A DNA stretch of 64,000 nucleotides from Hyphomicrobiales bacterium. Its GTDB lineage: Bacteria; Pseudomonadota; Alphaproteobacteria; Rhizobiales; Rhizobiaceae. Positions 1 through 8,338 of the stretch are shown here, in pieces (the first letter of the stretch is position 1; every line of letters starts with the position of its first letter). Made by a program: the position numbers and the translations under genes. The stretch lies in the NCBI GenBank assembly GCA_900469615.1, contig UBYA01000031.1, forward strand, positions 1-64,000, given 5' to 3'. A model generated the notes under the pieces. That model did no database searches and was not told the DNA's origin. It saw nothing but the letters and a program-made list of their open reading frames with translations.

Positions 1-247
1 GTAACAACCGGGCGGTTACGAGAAGCTCATCCACTGCTATGTCTCAAATGTTCATCTGCAGCGGTGCTCCGATACCCGTCCAAGGTAGAGAATGAGTGAT
101 TCATCGGTACTGCGGACGTCGTATCCTATGACAAAGGGGGGAGTGTTTGGAACAAAGCTCAGGGCCCTCCTGCCGCGGCGAAAGAATCGCGATCTCTTTG
201 ATCTACATGAAGGCCGGCGCTAGCTTTCTCTTGACGTTAAACGACTC

Positions 248-424
248 ATGGCCGCTTTCGAGCACTATATTTCGCTCAAGGAAAAAGTAATCACGCGCGC
301 GAACGCCGAGCTGCGAATGCTCGAAAAGCTGACGAAGAGCCTGAAGGAGGACATCGCGCCGTTGGTTCCTCCGGGAGTGGAGTTCACGAACGACGATGCC
401 CTTCATGCATTGGGCGTGATTTGA
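248..424 (+). CDS. Small ORF of unknown function, possibly a gene remnant
   Basis: A 58-codon reading frame begins at an ATG, preceded in frame by a stop at 221-223, and would encode a charged, coiled-coil-like peptide (MAAFEHYISLKEKV...). Its last seven codons overlap the 3' end of the IS630-type transposase on the other strand. No ribosome binding site is obvious. It could be the stub of a gene cut by the element or a chance frame. I do not recognise it. Confidence 0.2.
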   Translation: MAAFEHYISLKEKVITRANAELRMLEKLTKSLKEDIAPLVPPGVEFTNDDALHALGVI

Positions 425-1616
425 ACGACGTCCTGCGCCTGCTCAAAGGTGAGCCACGGAAATCGTCCGAGAAGGCGATGGACCAACTTCGAGCGAAGAA
501 ATTTTCTAAGCTTCTGCTGTAGCCGATAATTAGCCTCATACGGACCGTCACTGATGCAAAACGCATTCGCCCATTTTCTGCGACCGATGGCCATGATCCG
601 CCATGGCTGGCTTTCGAGCTTTCGCCAGGCATGACAGCAGTGATCGACAATGTCGTCGTACGATTTGAAGACTCGGTTCGAGAGCCAGTTTTCGCGCATG
701 AAGAGCCAGAGGTTTTCGACCGGGTTTAGCTCCGGCGATTTCGGCGGGAGTGGTAGGATGGTGATGTTTTCAGGCACGACGAGATTGTTGGACATATGCC
801 AGCCTGCCTGATCCATGATGAGAATGGCGTGCGCATCCTCGTCAACGTGGCGGGCGATTTCCGCCAGGTGCTGCGTCATCGCGTGGGTGTCGCACCACGG
901 CATGACCAAAGCTGCCGCCTTGTCAAGCTTCGGGCAGATGGCACCGATGATATAGGCTGATCTCGTGCGTTGATCGTGCGGCGCCGAAGGCCGCGTTCCG
1001 CGCCTGGCCCAGCGGCGCGTGATCTTGTTCTTCTGCCCGATACGGGCCTCGTCCTCGAACCAGATCTCTATTCGTTTTCCCTGTGCTGCTCCGGCGGCGA
1101 TTTCCGCCACTGCGGTTGGGAAGCTTTTTTAAAATCCCCAATGGCGTGAGGGTCTTGCGCGTGATGTTTGGGCCGAGCTGCAAGCTTGCGATAACCCATG
1201 GCTCGGACCTCGCGGCTCAGCGTTAGCTCGCTCACAGAAACGCGGAACTCTTCCCAAAGTCATTGAACCAAATCGCACAAACGCCAGCGAACAACGCCGT
1301 CAAGATAGGGTGTCGGCCCACGTTCGATGGCCTGCACCAAGGCCGCACGCTGCTGATTGTTCAACCGCGACTGCTGACCGGGGGCCTTGCCGTCGATCAG
1401 GCCTTGGGGACCCCGTTCGTTGAAGCGCATGACCCAGTCCCGAATGATCTGGAGCGTGACATTACCGAGCCGGGCGGCATCCGACCGTGAGCCGCCGTCG
1501 TAGATCAATGCGAGCGCCAACAAGCGTCGTACCTGGGCTGCGTCCTTCGACTGCCGCGACAGCCGAAGGAGACATTCGGGATCAAAATCTTCACGTAACG
1601 AAATCCCCGGTCGCAT
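403..1616 (-). pseudogene. IS630-family transposase, interrupted by a stop codon
   Basis: DDE transposase of the IS630 family. The N-terminal helix-turn-helix part (118 codons from the ATG at 1616; motifs RRLLALALIYDGGSRSDAAR and LIDGKAPGQQSRLN) stops at a TGA at 1260-1262. The same frame continues directly after it with LWEEFRVSVSE, and related elements carry Trp there, so this looks like a TGG-to-TGA mutation. Further on, the frame moves by -1 at 1124-1130, where the coding strand reads A-AAA-AAG, a classic slippery heptamer. The catalytic half (IEIWFEDEARIG, ILIMDQAGWH, LPPKSPELNPVENLW) is in the shifted frame and intact. The frameshift may be programmed, whereas the stop probably inactivates the element. 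I could not fix the terminal inverted repeats. Confidence 0.85.
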
Positions 1617-1959
1617 CGTAAACCTCCAGTTTGTCCCAGAGATTCAGATTGACCGCGTTTTGGGAAGGCCAAAGAGTCGACGTCAGCGAGTTGGCGTATT
1701 ACGGGTTTCGGGTGAGAGGAATTCGCGATTTGTTTTCATGAAGTACTTCTTAGTTCGAGCCGTCGAATTCTCGCAGTGTCTTGAGCCGGGAAACACAGGA
1801 TAAAGGAGCGAAGTCGGTAGTCGAAAGTTTCGTATTTTCTTGAATATCAGCTTGTGAAAGCAACGCGCAATTGCTCGCAATTGGAGGAGGGCCTTTGAAT
1901 GGCGCTATGGCCAGTTGTTTTAAATCGGCCGCTTTTCAAGCATGATGCGTTCAAGGAAA
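1617..1959. other. Intergenic region between IS630 remnant and rtcB
   Basis: No gene is supported here. The first bases belong to the upstream end of the IS630-type element, and the rest is AT-richer than its surroundings with only short chance frames. The rtcB terminator lies at the right-hand end. Confidence 0.5.
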
Positions 1960-1983
1960 GGAAGGCGGACTATGCCGCCTTCC
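1960..1983 (-). terminator. Rho-independent-type terminator of rtcB
   Basis: A perfect 9-bp stem (GGAAGGCGG / CCGCCTTCC) with a 6-nt loop starts a few bases after the rtcB stop codon. On the rtcB strand it is followed by the pyrimidine-rich TTTCCTTG. Position and shape fit a transcription terminator. Confidence 0.7.
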
Positions 1984-1990
1984 CCGATGT

Positions 1991-3409
1991 TTACTGGCGC
2001 TTCTTCCGCCAAGGTGCATTCTTCTGCCAGTCGCCGGCCATGATGCTCCCGAACGGGATCACTTCGTCGACCACTTCGGCAAGGCCGTAATGCTCGATCT
2101 GTGCCCGCACGTTGGCGGCGCTCTTGTAGGCGCTCGGCAGTTCCGACACGTCGGCAAAGCCCGAGAAGAAGCGCACGTCGAGACCGCTGGTCTCCTTCTC
2201 CAGGATTGCCGCGATGTTGTTCGGGCTGAGCCCACGCGAATCCGCTCCGTACTCCGCCGACAGCTGCCGCACATGCGCGCTGCGTGAGATGTTGCGGCCC
2301 GCGCCATGCGGCGAGAAGCCGAGACCATGAGCGGCATTCGTCCCGCGAACGATCAGCACCGGTTCCACCATATTCAGCGGGATGATGGTCAGATCGGTCG
2401 CATCGTGTGCCCAATTGTCAAAGGCGGGCGTCGCGCCTTTTCCGTGATAGAACAGCCCGTCCGATTTCCGGAAAACGAAGTTGTGTTCGTTCCAGAAGCG
2501 ATCGGCGATCTTGGCCGAGAGCTTTTCCGCCGCCATGTCGTGAAGGACATAGTGGTTTTCCTTCGTCCATTGGCGGATCGTCTGCAAGGCCGACCAGTAG
2601 AGGTCACCTTCCTCGGTATCCGCCGGAATCCAGGCATTCTCGCGATGGGTCTCGGGTGACATCTGCTCGCGGAACCGATTGGCGACCTTCATGCCCTTGT
2701 CGTAGAGCCGTGCACCGGGAGCTCGCGATCCATGATGGGTGACGAGCGCCGTTTCGCCGGTCGACTTCATGGTTCCGACATAGGCGAAATGATTGCCGTC
2801 GCCCTGGGTCGCGAAGTGTTCGATGCCGACGCTCAGCGCTCCGTCGCGCAGATAGGGATTCTGCTCGAAACCCGACAGCGTCGCTTCGGAAGGCTTGAAC
2901 TGTGCGCCGCGCGGACGGCCGCCCGGGCCGAAATGCGTCACGGCATGCACGGCCTCCAGCAGCGATTTCGGATCGACGCCTGGAAAGATCGAGATCGCCA
3001 TCGAGCAGCAGATATCAGCCGAATGCATGCCAGGATGGATCGCTTCGGAAGCGACGACACCGCCGACAGGAATCGTACCGATCGGACCTGCGGGGCACGC
3101 GTCCGGCATGATTGCTGCGGAACGGACAACAGGCGTACGAACCAATGCGCGCATCGTCGCGTGGACCTTTTCGACATTGTCCTGCTCGAAAGCGTTTTCG
3201 GCGCGGATGTTCGAATAGATCTCGATATCGTTTTCGGCCCGCAAGGCGAGTGTTGGCCCAGGCTGGAAAGCCTTTGCTGTCTCCAGCGCATCCGCCATCG
3301 AGCCGCCGTTGCTCAAAACCGAGTTGGCGGCTTCGAGGGCTGGGCGAAACCACTTTCCCTGGCTCATGCCGGCGTCGATCAAATCCTGTCCGCTCATTAC
3401 CGTTGTCAT
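1991..3409 (-). CDS. rtcB: RtcB family RNA ligase
   Basis: Mn/GTP-dependent RNA ligase that joins 2',3'-cyclic phosphate or 3'-phosphate RNA ends to 5'-OH ends, in the cytoplasm. The 472-residue product has the family landmarks: a metal-binding ADICCSM segment (131-137, where DxGCG is more usual), GDGNHF (203-208), HHGSR (225-229) and SPHGAGR (366-372), whose His368 corresponds to the guanylylated histidine. The start at MTTVMSG is chosen because the longer frame runs upstream through the sigma54 promoter into non-conserved sequence. The gene is divergent from rtcR and has its own terminator. The arrangement matches the known rtcR-rtcBA logic, but rtcA, the RNA cyclase gene, is absent here. 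The usual role is RNA repair after cleavage of tRNA or other RNAs. Confidence 0.93.
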   Translation of the reverse strand: MTTVMSGQDLIDAGMSQGKWFRPALEAANSVLSNGGSMADALETAKAFQPGPTLALRAENDIEIYSNIRAENAFEQDNVEKVHATMRALVRTPVVRSAAIMPDACPAGPIGTIPVGGVVASEAIHPGMHSADICCSMAISIFPGVDPKSLLEAVHAVTHFGPGGRPRGAQFKPSEATLSGFEQNPYLRDGALSVGIEHFATQGDGNHFAYVGTMKSTGETALVTHHGSRAPGARLYDKGMKVANRFREQMSPETHRENAWIPADTEEGDLYWSALQTIRQWTKENHYVLHDMAAEKLSAKIADRFWNEHNFVFRKSDGLFYHGKGATPAFDNWAHDATDLTIIPLNMVEPVLIVRGTNAAHGLGFSPHGAGRNISRSAHVRQLSAEYGADSRGLSPNNIAAILEKETSGLDVRFFSGFADVSELPSAYKSAANVRAQIEHYGLAEVVDEVIPFGSIMAGDWQKNAPWRKKRQ

Positions 3410-3526
3410 CGTCTTTTCTGCGTTTGCAGTCCTTCTATTAGATCGCTTCGTTTCACACACCGCTTGGTTGACGAACGCTGCAGAGGCCATAACGGCACCA
3501 TTTTGTTTCGTTCGTACCAGATACAG

Positions 3527-3542
3527 TTCAAGAGGCGTGCCA
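3527..3542 (-). promoter_or_regulatory. Sigma54 (-24/-12) promoter of rtcB
   Basis: On the rtcB strand the sequence is TGGCAC-GCCTC-TTGAA, matching the sigma54 consensus TGGCAC-N5-TTGCW except for A in place of C in the -12 element. Transcription would begin near 3516, giving a leader of about 107 nt before the rtcB ATG. A sigma54 promoter is expected for the target of an RtcR-type activator. Confidence 0.75.
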
Positions 3543-3701
3543 GTTTGGGGAGATGGACGGGGGTGGCGAGAATGTTTCTCATATCTATTTGTTTTAGCAG
3601 GATAAATTCTTATCATGCCGCTAGAGAAGTCTGCAGTTGCGAAATCGGATGCCTGGGAGATATTATCCAGCTGTCTAGCGGACTATAATTTTGGATAAGT
3701 C

Positions 3702-5306
3702 ATGAAGCGGCGTGTTGCCATCAGCATATTGGGAACGACCCTTGATGCGGGGAAATGGGATAACCGTTGGAGCCGCTGGCGCCCGACCGTCGCTCTTTGT
3801 CAGCAGCCAGGGCTCTTCATCGACCGGCTGGAACTGATCCACGACAATCATGCACAGCCCCTCAGCCATCGCATCATCAGCGACATAGGAACAGTTTCGC
3901 CGGCAACTGAGGTGCGCAGCAATGTCATCAGCTTCCGCGATCCATGGGATTTCTCCGAGGTCTACACAAACCTCAGGGACTTTGCCCGCGACTACAGCTT
4001 CGACCCTGATACCGAAGATTATCTCGTCAACATAACCACCGGCACACATGTGGCCCAGATCTGCTGGTTCCTGCTGACCGAGGCGCGCATCATTCCCGGC
4101 CGGCTGTTGCAGCTCTCCCCGCCACGCGATCGGGAGGGGGAACAGGATGTCGTCGGTACGCACCGGGTTATCGACCTGGATCTTTCCCGTTACGACGAGA
4201 TCGCCAAGCGTTTCGCGTCGGAACGGGAGGATGCTGCCTCCTTCCTCAAGTCCGGCATATCGACCCGCAATGCTGCCTTTAACCGTATGATTGACGAGAT
4301 CGAGAGAGTGGTGATCCGATCGACTGCACCGGTCCTCCTGACCGGACCAACCGGTGCCGGCAAGTCACAGCTTGCCCGCCGGATTTACGAATTGAAGAAG
4401 AGCCAACGGAAGATCAGCGGGCCTTTCGTCGAAGTCAACTGCGCAACTTTGCGTGGCGACCAGGCCATGTCTGCGCTGTTCGGCCATGTGAAGGGCGCTT
4501 TTACCGGTGCTGCCAGCGAGCGCGCTGGTCTGCTCAAATCTGCCGACAAAGGCGTCTTGTTCCTCGATGAGATTGGCGAACTCGGCCTCGACGAGCAGGC
4601 CATGTGTCTGCGTGCGATCGAGGAGAAGAGATTTTTGCCGGTCGGCGCCGATCGCGAGATGTCAGCGGATTTTCAGCTGCTGGCTGGGACCAATCGCGAT
4701 CTCGGCGAGGATGTTCGGAAGGGACGGTTCCGCGAGGACCTCTACGCCCGGCTCAATCTCTGGACTTTCCAGCTGCCGGCATTGCGCGAGCGCAAGGAGG
4801 ATATCGAACCCAATCTCGAATTCGAACTCAGGCGTTATCTGGAGCGGGAAGGCGAGAACGTGACCTTCAACAAGGAGGCGCGGGAACGCTATCTGACGTT
4901 CGCGACCAGCCCGCAAACCGTCTGGAGCGCCAATTTCCGCGACCTGTCGGCTTCGGTGACGCGCATGGCAACACTCGCGCCACATGGGCGTATTACGACG
5001 GAGGTGGTGGACGACGAAATCAAGCGCCTCAATGCGTTTTGGCGACGCGCGACCGATGACGATGGGACGGATGCGATCATTGAAGATGTGCTGGGCGCAG
5101 AAGCTGCCGCCCGCCTCGATCGTTTCGACGCGGTGCAGCTTGCAACCGTTCTTCGGACCTGCCGTGAGCACGTAACGGCAAGCTCTGCCGGCAGAGCTTT
5201 ATTCGCGGTCTCGCGATTAGAAAAGAAAAGCAGCAATGACGCAGATCGCCTAACGAAATACCTCGCGCGCTTCGGCATCAGATTTGAGGACGCCAAACAG
5301 TGGTAA
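3702..5306 (+). CDS. rtcR: RtcR, sigma54-dependent activator of rtcB
   Basis: Transcription activator that hydrolyses ATP to open sigma54 promoters. The 534 residues contain an RtcR/CARF-like sensor (about 1-180), an AAA+ domain with Walker A GPTGAGKS (215-222), the sigma54-contacting loop GAFTGA (265-270) and Walker B VLFLDE (285-290), then a C-terminal DNA-binding region. CARF-type RtcR sensors are thought to respond to RNA ends or fragments. The gene is divergently transcribed from rtcB, across a 292-bp gap that carries the rtcB sigma54 promoter. All ATPase motifs are intact, so it should be functional. Confidence 0.95.
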   Translation: MKRRVAISILGTTLDAGKWDNRWSRWRPTVALCQQPGLFIDRLELIHDNHAQPLSHRIISDIGTVSPATEVRSNVISFRDPWDFSEVYTNLRDFARDYSFDPDTEDYLVNITTGTHVAQICWFLLTEARIIPGRLLQLSPPRDREGEQDVVGTHRVIDLDLSRYDEIAKRFASEREDAASFLKSGISTRNAAFNRMIDEIERVVIRSTAPVLLTGPTGAGKSQLARRIYELKKSQRKISGPFVEVNCATLRGDQAMSALFGHVKGAFTGAASERAGLLKSADKGVLFLDEIGELGLDEQAMCLRAIEEKRFLPVGADREMSADFQLLAGTNRDLGEDVRKGRFREDLYARLNLWTFQLPALRERKEDIEPNLEFELRRYLEREGENVTFNKEARERYLTFATSPQTVWSANFRDLSASVTRMATLAPHGRITTEVVDDEIKRLNAFWRRATDDDGTDAIIEDVLGAEAAARLDRFDAVQLATVLRTCREHVTASSAGRALFAVSRLEKKSSNDADRLTKYLARFGIRFEDAKQW

Positions 5307-5468
5307 CGACGGCAGGCTCGGCAGTGCTTCTCTCCAAAACGCCGAAAGGTGAGCTTCATAGTTCAGCCTGATTTAAATAACATATTCTCAAAGGCATAGC
5401 AGGCTTATGAGTTGTTTAAAACGCCGGGTCGCAGGATCGATCCCTAATCAAGAATAAGGCGAAACAAA

Positions 5469-7199
5469 TTATGCTCGCACAGGCGCCCTGTGACTGATAG
5501 ACAATGAAAGGCAGCCTGGAAGTTCGCCTACGCTGCCTTTAAGACGCTCTTTGACAATGTCCGCTGTGTCCCAGGCGCTTTCTTCGCCCGAAAGAAATTC
5601 GCCAGGGCTCTCGGATTCGGCGTCATCGTCCACTTTCCACTCTTCAATGAATCTTGCGTGGGCCAGGGCAACCACCTCCGGTGTTTTCTGGCGGTGATAG
5701 AATGCCGCTACTCGCATTTCACGATGAAGCGGAAGGTTGGAATCATATTCGTGCTTGCGTCTGCGAGTTTCCTCTAAGACCTCTTCGGTAAATGCCACCT
5801 TTGACAAGGAAGTACGCAACCGTCTGGAAGTATCAGAGAGGTCCGGTAGTGCAGGGTAGAAATTCCGCCGCTCACCGCTCAGATCAAATTCGGCCGTGAA
5901 ATTGACCTGTCCGGTCAGCTGCGTTTCATCAAGCATCCGAGCCAGTGCAGCAGCGATGGAGTGGTGGGCCGCTATCATTCTGGGGGTGGTAAATGTTGAG
6001 CCGCCTAACTGATACCACTCCGCTTTGTGCCCCTCGTGCTTGTTGATAGCCAAGGGCGCTTCTATTCGATCTGCGACACGTTTAACGATGAGCGCGTGGA
6101 AATTTGCGATACGGGTAGCTTGATAGGTCCGGAGCGTGAATTTCCTTCCAATCCTTGAGATGGGTAGATCATATAATGAAGCCCAGTCTAGCGATCTCTG
6201 AAAGAGTTCTAGCCCAGTCAGGTTCGGGTCGCGCCAATCATCGAAGAGGAATTGGGCACCCGCAAAACGCTGAGGAGGATTCCGGCGGGTATCTGTCGCA
6301 ACACGACTTCCGTTCGGGCCCTCTTCCCCCAACCAGACGACGGCTTCAGTTAACGCGAGGTCCTCCATTGACACTCTGACCTTCTCCGTCCGAATCTTCT
6401 CGTCGGCGCCAGCAAGACCGTTTGGACGGATCACCGTATGATTGGGAATGGGGACGGGCGTTATTTCAGTAGCTGTTTTGGGAGGTGGTGCTGTTCGCGG
6501 GACTATAGCCCGATCCGGTTCCAATTCATTGCCCGACTGGACATCGAAAGAGTAGATCCGCCGAAACTCGCAGCCCAGTGACTTTGTCGCATCTTGAGAG
6601 AGAGAAAGGCCTCTGATCCCCTTCTTCAGTGCACCGAACACGTTGCGACTGTCGTAACCCTCTTCTGCAAATACCCTGCGGATGAGGTGCTGGCGCCAGG
6701 AAGGTGGAACTTTAGTCGCGATCTTGGCGCGTGCTCGAGCAACCTCGTCCTTCGGCACCTTGCGGATTTCGATCTCTGCCTCGATATCGACGTCACCGAA
6801 ATCTTCGCGATCGAGTTCGAGAACGCTACCGAACAGTCTAAGCTCCTTCACACGTGCAATGCGATCGGGATCGCTGTTAATTCTCCGTGCTCGATTGATT
6901 ACTTCTTCGATAATGACTTCCGCTTTTTGTCGAGATAGACGTGGACCAAGGTCATCAGCGACAAGGCGAAGTCCGTGCTCCGACAGATCCCAATCTAGAC
7001 TCCCCCCATATTGGCTATGCCATTTAAGATATCCGGCGACAGCCAGCCGGCGAAGGAAAACATCTGCCTCCTCTGCAGGGATCTTAAGATGTTCGATGGC
7101 TGTGGCCAGAAGGGAGCGGGCCTGTCTAGTTTCGTGCTTTAAAAGGAGACTGCGGATGGTTGTGAGGTCCGTACCCGGCACGATAGGATGTTTAGACAT
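5469..7199 (-). CDS. Orphan nucleotidyltransferase-like protein with N-terminal winged helix
   Basis: Not a named protein that I recognise. With the start at MSKHPIVPG it has 576 residues; a GTG at 7379 and an ATG at 7273 are other possible starts. Residues 10-85 look like a winged-helix domain. Residues 120-145 carry RLFGSVLELDREDFGDVDIE, which fits the Pol-beta/MNT nucleotidyltransferase signature hG[GS]...[DE]h[DE]h, with a further acidic residue shortly after. The C-terminal 330 residues have no motif I recognise. The gene is single and convergent with rtcR. It may modify nucleic acid or protein with nucleotides, and a defence or toxin role is possible but not shown. Confidence 0.6.
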   Translation of the reverse strand: MSKHPIVPGTDLTTIRSLLLKHETRQARSLLATAIEHLKIPAEEADVFLRRLAVAGYLKWHSQYGGSLDWDLSEHGLRLVADDLGPRLSRQKAEVIIEEVINRARRINSDPDRIARVKELRLFGSVLELDREDFGDVDIEAEIEIRKVPKDEVARARAKIATKVPPSWRQHLIRRVFAEEGYDSRNVFGALKKGIRGLSLSQDATKSLGCEFRRIYSFDVQSGNELEPDRAIVPRTAPPPKTATEITPVPIPNHTVIRPNGLAGADEKIRTEKVRVSMEDLALTEAVVWLGEEGPNGSRVATDTRRNPPQRFAGAQFLFDDWRDPNLTGLELFQRSLDWASLYDLPISRIGRKFTLRTYQATRIANFHALIVKRVADRIEAPLAINKHEGHKAEWYQLGGSTFTTPRMIAAHHSIAAALARMLDETQLTGQVNFTAEFDLSGERRNFYPALPDLSDTSRRLRTSLSKVAFTEEVLEETRRRKHEYDSNLPLHREMRVAAFYHRQKTPEVVALAHARFIEEWKVDDDAESESPGEFLSGEESAWDTADIVKERLKGSVGELPGCLSLSISHRAPVRA

Positions 7200-7515
7200 G
7201 GCACCAAAGTAGCTCTTGGATGAAACAAGTCCAGATATGCGTATATCTTCGTAATCCGCAACCCAAGATTCCATATGAAGCCGCCAGCGAAAATTTGCGG
7301 CGCGGGGCGTCTTTGACGCAGGCCATTTGGCATTAATCCGTGTTTTCAAGGAGATATTGCCCGGTTCGTATCCTTTCACATCAACTGATCTGATTTCTTA
7401 GAATGTGGTCTGCGGTTCAAAGAAGCATCGGAGCGAAGTGCAGGTGCCGGCTGCTTTGCGCTTCCATCAGACATCAAACGCGCTCCTGCACGTGCCTGGA
7501 AGCGGTGTCAACGCC

Positions 7516-7553
7516 GGAGTAAAAGCCGGCCATTCGCGGGAGTAATAGTCGGC
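7516..7553. repeat. Tandem GGAGTAAWAGYCGGC repeats, IS21-end-like
   Basis: Two 15-mers, GGAGTAAAAGCCGGC (7516-7530) and GGAGTAATAGTCGGC (7539-7553), differ at two positions and start 23 bp apart. IS21-family termini carry such multiple direct repeats, so this is probably the end of a lost IS21-type element. Nothing else is seen in the gene-free stretch 7380-7717. Confidence 0.4.
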
Positions 7554-7717
7554 GACGGCCGGCCCGCGCATGAGACTCCTGAGACCGGAATGCCGAGCCG
7601 GGTAATACCGAATAGCGTCAGCGCGCCGCCGGTACGAACCTGATGGCTCGGTGATCTGCTCACAACGGTGATGGGCAGACCGCTGGGCGATCGCCGGCGG
7701 CTTTAATAGGCGTCGGC

Positions 7718-8338
7718 TCAGGGGATGTTGAACGGTCCCTGATTTCCGGCAACCGTCAGCGTCAAGCCGGGCTCCGGCTGCTCGACGATCGTGACGTCCA
7801 GCCCAAGCCTTTCGTAAAGGCTTTGGAGCTTTACCGCCTCTGGATGTCCGACCCGAAACTCTGTTATCCGACCTCCGTCAGGTGCTTCCAGGGATGGGTG
7901 ATTGGCGGTCTTCCAGGTCATGATATGCGGCATGGCTCGGCCGAATTCGGTCGAGCCGGTTTCCAGAAATTCCCAGGCCAGAGTTTCGCCCGCCTTGGTG
8001 CGGCGCGAGCCGGCTACACGACGGGTCGCAATACCGAAATCCGCCAGGGCTTTCTCGGCCGCGTCGAGATCGTCGGTCGCGACGGCGAAGAGAAACAGGT
8101 CGCTCCCAGTCTGCGCAGCCATCCACTCGCCGTTATTGCCGACTTGGGACTGCTCCGGATCGGGGCCGTCCAGCGCGAGATAGACACCCGGACCGAGGCT
8201 CACGAGCGCGTTGCGCGTGCCCTGGCCGGGATGCGAACCACCTGGCTGCGGGCGAACGCCGGTGCGGGCCTCGAAACGTGCCATCTCATCGTCGAGATCA
8301 GGTGAGGACACGGCGAAATGGTCCAGTCGCACGCTCAT
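7718..8338 (-). CDS. VOC/glyoxalase-like protein
   Basis: A 206-residue protein with two related halves, beginning SVRLDHFAVSSPDLDD, as in the Glyoxalase_3-like branch of the vicinal oxygen chelate superfamily. The N-terminal LDHF and the repeated hydrophobic strands (VYLALDGPDPE, DLFLFAVATDDLDAAE) support the fold. VOC members bind a metal and act on small oxygenated molecules, and the substrate here is unknown. The ATG overlaps the stop of the upstream oxidase gene (TAATG), which implies translational coupling and a shared pathway. The reading frame stays open far upstream of this ATG, but that part lies over the oxidase gene and is a shadow. Confidence 0.75.
   Translation of the reverse strand: MSVRLDHFAVSSPDLDDEMARFEARTGVRPQPGGSHPGQGTRNALVSLGPGVYLALDGPDPEQSQVGNNGEWMAAQTGSDLFLFAVATDDLDAAEKALADFGIATRRVAGSRRTKAGETLAWEFLETGSTEFGRAMPHIMTWKTANHPSLEAPDGGRITEFRVGHPEAVKLQSLYERLGLDVTIVEQPEPGLTLTVAGNQGPFNIP

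Noticed and set aside
1683..1880. 65-codon minus-strand frame upstream of the IS630 transposase
   Set aside because: No good start signal and no recognisable sequence; AT-rich intergenic DNA.
2732..3688. 318-codon plus-strand frame over rtcB and its promoter
   Set aside because: Runs antisense through rtcB and across the sigma54 promoter; no recognisable product.
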